Below, in pieces: positions 61,231-64,000 of a stretch of DNA of 64,000 bases (position 1 is the stretch's first letter; each line of letters starts with the position of its first letter). The notes beneath the pieces are model-generated. The model was given only the letters and a program-made list of their open reading frames with translations, was not told the origin of the DNA and did not search any database. The stretch is from JAHEEL01 sp963700375 (lineage in GTDB: Bacteria > Actinomycetota > Acidimicrobiia > Spongiisociales > UBA5794): contig CAVOXF010000003.1 of assembly GCA_963700375.1 (NCBI GenBank), forward strand, positions 434,001-498,000, written 5' to 3'. A program made the position numbers and the translations under genes.

Positions 61231-62109
61231 GTGACCTCCGAGATCTCTGTTCGCCCCGCACTCCCGAGCGACCACGATGCCATCGCCGATTTCACGCGAG
61301 ATACGTTCGAGTGGGGTGACTACATCGCCGACGTGTTTGACGAGTGGCTCGAACGCGAGGACACCCGCATTGTCGTCGCCGAGAGCGATGCCCACCGGCC
61401 AATCGCCATCGGGGCCGTCCGGATGCTCTCCCCCACCGAGGCGTGGTACTCGGCGGCTCGGGTTCATCCGGAGTTCCGCGGACGGGGTATCGCGGCTCAG
61501 GTTTCGCGTGAGCTTCGGCAATGGGCCCGCGAACGCGGCGCCCTGGTGGGGCGACTGCTCGTAGAGGATTGGAACGAGGTCGCGATCCGGCATGTCGAAA
61601 AGACCGGGCCCCGCAGGGTCATGTCCGTTGTGCGCTGCTCGAAGCCCGTCGGCGACGCCTCGCCATCGCCGTCGGGCAACGGTGGACGGCGACTCCCGTC
61701 GAAGCTCCGAGCTCGACCGGCGGGCTCATCCGAGGCGCAGCCGGCCTACGCATCGTGGTCGATCGGCGAACTGGGGAGAGCATCCCGCGGGCTGATCGGC
61801 ATCGGCTGGACGTTCCGTCGGCTCACGCTCGCCGACCTCGAGACCGCCGCGCGAGCGGCCTCGTTCTGGGAGATCGGCGCCGGGTGGGCGCTCGCCTCAC
61901 CCGCTCCCGAATCACACTTCGAAGTGGCATGGCTCGAAACTCGCGAAGAGGACGCCAACGACCTCCTTCGTTCACTGGTCGACCTCGCGATCGGCTCGGG
62001 ATCCGAATCGATCTCGATCTGGGTCCCAGCCATCGACTGGATGGTCCAGGCCGCCCGCCGCCTCGGCTTCGAAACGAACCTGCTGCACGTGTACGCGAGG
62101 GAGATCTGA
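61231..62109 (+). CDS. GNAT-family acetyltransferase with extra C-terminal domain
   Basis: A 292-residue protein. The N-terminal GNAT has ARVHPEFRGRGIAAQVSREL near residues 81-100 and VGRLLVEDWNEVAIRHVEKT. The C-terminal ~150 residues are a second domain, with AARAASFWEIGAGWALASPA and SESISIWVPAIDWMVQAARR, that resembles a degenerate GNAT repeat. GTG 61231 is chosen for the -10 box; the frame is open to GTG 61213. The substrate is unknown. Confidence 0.78.
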   Translation: MTSEISVRPALPSDHDAIADFTRDTFEWGDYIADVFDEWLEREDTRIVVAESDAHRPIAIGAVRMLSPTEAWYSAARVHPEFRGRGIAAQVSRELRQWARERGALVGRLLVEDWNEVAIRHVEKTGPRRVMSVVRCSKPVGDASPSPSGNGGRRLPSKLRARPAGSSEAQPAYASWSIGELGRASRGLIGIGWTFRRLTLADLETAARAASFWEIGAGWALASPAPESHFEVAWLETREEDANDLLRSLVDLAIGSGSESISIWVPAIDWMVQAARRLGFETNLLHVYAREI

Positions 62110-62148
62110 AGTCCAGTTGCCCATCGCAAGTCGCCGGTTCGGTACGGG

Positions 62149-63357
62149 CTACTGGATCGCTTGCCAGTACAGCTCGATGGGGTGGACTACTTCGTACCGA
62201 GGTCCCAGATACGTCCTCAGCTGCATCTCGCAGCCGGGGTTGGGGGAGGCGACGCACGTAAGTCCGGTTGCGGCGATCTGATCGGCTTTGATGAGGCCGA
62301 GCTCGCGCGACACCTCCGGGTGGGAGAGTTGATACGCACCGGCGGCTCCGCAACACATGCCGTGGGGGTCGATCTCGACCGGTCGGTAGCCGGCGGCTCT
62401 CAGGATGGCCCGTGGCTCTTCGATGATGCGCTGGGCGTGTCGGAGGTGGCATGGGTCCTGGACCGCGATCGGTTCATCTCCCTCGACGGCCGGAAGGAGA
62501 CCTTCGGCGATCAGGGATGCCACGAACTCGGTGGCGTCGAACACCGTCCCGGCGAGATCCGCACCGTCATCGGTCAAATGGCCGTAGCCCTTCATGTGGG
62601 CGCTGCAGCCGGCCGAGTCGACCACGATCCGGTCGTATTCGGCGAACGCTGCGACGTTCTGCGCGGCCATCCTGGCGGCGTCGTAGGTGGCGCCCTCGTG
62701 GGCCGCAAGCGCACCGCAACAGGTCTGCCGAACGGGAACCACGACCCGGAAGCCGGCTGCCCGGAGTACCTGAATCACCGCCAGATGCGTATCCGAAAAC
62801 CAGGCATCCATGACGCACCCCGCCAGAAACGCCACCGTTCCGGCGGGTTGTCCGTCCGGGAGCCATTCTCGCCCAGCTGTTGTCGGTACGGGAAGGGGAA
62901 CGGTTCTCAGCGATTCGGTCTTCCGAAGGATGTCGTGAGTGGCCGCGGCGAGGGGCATCCTCTGCATGAGGCCGACGCCCCATGATGCGAGCGCAACCAG
63001 GGAACGATTCCCGATGAGCCGGCCGAAGACCACCCTCCTCCCGATCGCGGCCGCGTCGGGGTTCGCCGCCGCCACCTCGCTGCGGGCGCCTGCCATCATC
63101 CTGCCGAAGGGCACGAGCGATGGGCACGCGGTCTCACACGCCCGGCATTGGAGACACAGGTCCATGATCTCGCCGAACCGTGCGTCGATCGGAGACAGGC
63201 CGGTGTCGATGGCGCGCATTGCCGCGATCCGCCCCCGGGGGGACGCCGACTCGTCTCCGGTGAGTCGGAAGGTGGGACAGGCCGGAAGGCAAAGCCCACA
63301 GTCGATGCATATGCGAAGTTCGTCGCTGGTCGGCGCCCAGTCGGTGACCCAGGCCAT
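62149..63357 (-). CDS. glcF: Glycolate oxidase iron-sulfur subunit GlcF
   Basis: Electron-transfer subunit of membrane-associated glycolate oxidase, 402 residues. Two 4Fe-4S motifs are at the N-terminus, CIDCGLCLPACPTF near residues 17-30 and CLQCRACETACPSL near 68-81, and two CCG heterodisulfide-type repeats follow (RQTCCGALAAHEG, HGMCCGAAGAYQLS), usual for GlcF. ATG 63357 overlaps the glcE stop by one base (TGATG). It oxidises glycolate to glyoxylate with GlcD and GlcE, passing electrons to quinone. Confidence 0.93.
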   Translation of the reverse strand: MAWVTDWAPTSDELRICIDCGLCLPACPTFRLTGDESASPRGRIAAMRAIDTGLSPIDARFGEIMDLCLQCRACETACPSLVPFGRMMAGARSEVAAANPDAAAIGRRVVFGRLIGNRSLVALASWGVGLMQRMPLAAATHDILRKTESLRTVPLPVPTTAGREWLPDGQPAGTVAFLAGCVMDAWFSDTHLAVIQVLRAAGFRVVVPVRQTCCGALAAHEGATYDAARMAAQNVAAFAEYDRIVVDSAGCSAHMKGYGHLTDDGADLAGTVFDATEFVASLIAEGLLPAVEGDEPIAVQDPCHLRHAQRIIEEPRAILRAAGYRPVEIDPHGMCCGAAGAYQLSHPEVSRELGLIKADQIAATGLTCVASPNPGCEMQLRTYLGPRYEVVHPIELYWQAIQ

Positions 63358-64000
63358 CAGAGACACCCCGGGAGGATTGATGGGTTGCAGATCCCTGACG
63401 GATCGAACGCCGCCTTGATCCGCCGCTGAAGATCGATCGAAGACGGCGGCGTGCCCCACGGATCGAAGGACTCCCCGGCGCCCGCGATGACGACAAGGGC
63501 GCCCCCTACTGACTCTGCCCAGGCCCGCGCCTCGCTCAACCCGTCGGTATCGAGGTCCTCGAACCCCGCGCCCACGATTCCAACACCGTGTTGAGCGACC
63601 CACCGCACCGCCCGGAGGTCTTGTGCCACCTCGATGGCGATTGCCAGGTGCGCTGCCGGAACCCGCACCTCGATCTGAACCGGTTCAGAGATCGGCTCGG
63701 GCCAGACCAGACCGCGGCGGTGCCCCCCACCGAGTTGACCGGCCTGTGCAGCGATCTGCTTCTCAGCGCCTCCGAGATAGGCAAACGACCCCTCGGATGT
63801 CTCGAGAACCGCGAGCGGCCGGTACAGCACCCGAAGGGCGTCGGCGGCATCACCCACCTCGACGGTCGCAACTGTGAGCGGCTGCGACCAGAGCTTCAGC
63901 GTCACCTCGCCGATCAACCCGAGGCTGCCGAGAGATCCTGTGACAAGTCGGGTGAGTCCGTATCCGGTTGACGACTTGACCACGGGACTCCCGCCGGTGA
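63357..64000 (-). CDS. glcE: Glycolate oxidase FAD-binding subunit GlcE (5' end outside window)
   Basis: C-terminal ~214 residues of an FAD-linked oxidase subunit. The visible start GGSPVVKSSTGYGLTRLVTG belongs to the FAD-binding domain, and GSLGLIGEVTLKLWSQP to its end. The C-terminus IKAAFDPSGICNPSILPG is typical of GlcE. It continues beyond base 64000. Its stop overlaps the glcF start, indicating one operon, with glcD expected upstream. Confidence 0.9.
   Translation of the reverse strand, partial: TGGSPVVKSSTGYGLTRLVTGSLGSLGLIGEVTLKLWSQPLTVATVEVGDAADALRVLYRPLAVLETSEGSFAYLGGAEKQIAAQAGQLGGGHRRGLVWPEPISEPVQIEVRVPAAHLAIAIEVAQDLRAVRWVAQHGVGIVGAGFEDLDTDGLSEARAWAESVGGALVVIAGAGESFDPWGTPPSSIDLQRRIKAAFDPSGICNPSILPGCL

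Noticed and set aside
1..64000. CRISPR array, prophage or integrative element
   Set aside because: No regularly spaced repeats, integrase or phage structural gene seen; the IS30 piece is the only mobile sequence recognised.

Overview
The window reads as chromosomal DNA of a high-GC actinobacterium. The base composition, frequent GTG/TTG starts, apparent leaderless starts, Thr/Ser-rich lipoprotein linkers, a DUF222/HNH (13E12-type) gene, an acetyltransferase of the reversed-order Pat type and an alpha/beta-hydrolase-cyclase fusion are all common there, particularly in Acidimicrobiia-like lineages. This placement is inference; there is no rRNA or other marker gene in the window.

Layout. 0-6.3 kb: a phosphosugar mutase running off the left edge, divergent from hypF-hypC-hypD-hypE, the NiFe(CN)2CO-centre maturation genes, without hypA/hypB or hydrogenase subunits in view. 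6.3-8.3 kb: an acetyltransferase and an alpha/beta-hydrolase-class III cyclase fusion. 8.5-12.4 kb: a compact locus with a 43-residue ORF, an ATP-grasp ligase, an N-formylglutamate amidohydrolase and, converging on them, a MATCAP/QEGLA-type metallopeptidase. 12.5-18.4 kb: a zinc-ribbon membrane protein, a reductase-like protein, 2-oxoacid:ferredoxin oxidoreductase (beta-gamma fusion plus alpha) and acetyl-CoA synthetase. 18.5-18.8 kb: tRNA-Glu, tRNA-Asp and tRNA-Phe with a terminator. 19.1-22.5 kb: an arsenic island (arsR-permease-thioredoxin-like-acr3, divergent arsC) next to an IS30 remnant, followed by a SulP transporter. 24.5-36 kb: an accessory zone with a uridine-kinase-like/glycosidase-like pair, three related MDR oxidoreductases (one broken), small membrane proteins and other decayed genes. 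35.3-42.6 kb: a minus-strand cluster of PAP2, flippase-like and kinase-like domains in unusual fusions. 42.8-52.3 kb: lipoproteins, small membrane proteins, pterin dehydratase, a Pat-like acetyltransferase and more decayed genes. 52.3-55.4 kb: amino-acid dehydrogenase plus fused branched-chain 2-oxoacid dehydrogenase E1. 55.6-64 kb: broken HNH gene, acetyltransferases, MFS transporter, a GH5-like glycosidase and the glcF/glcE glycolate oxidase pair (glcE runs off the right edge).

Two loci stand out as possible undescribed systems. The first pairs an ATP-grasp ligase with a MATCAP-like carboxypeptidase and a translationally coupled tiny ORF, which recalls an amino-acid ligation/removal cycle. 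The second is an envelope-lipid module with one intact PAP2 phosphatase, two flippase-like proteins and two membrane-kinase fusions whose catalytic motifs are degenerate in a complementary way.

A third theme is decay. At least seven genes between 25 and 57 kb carry frameshifts, in-frame TGA codons or internal deletions, while the central-metabolism genes are intact. All calls come from reading the sequence; no database search was run.
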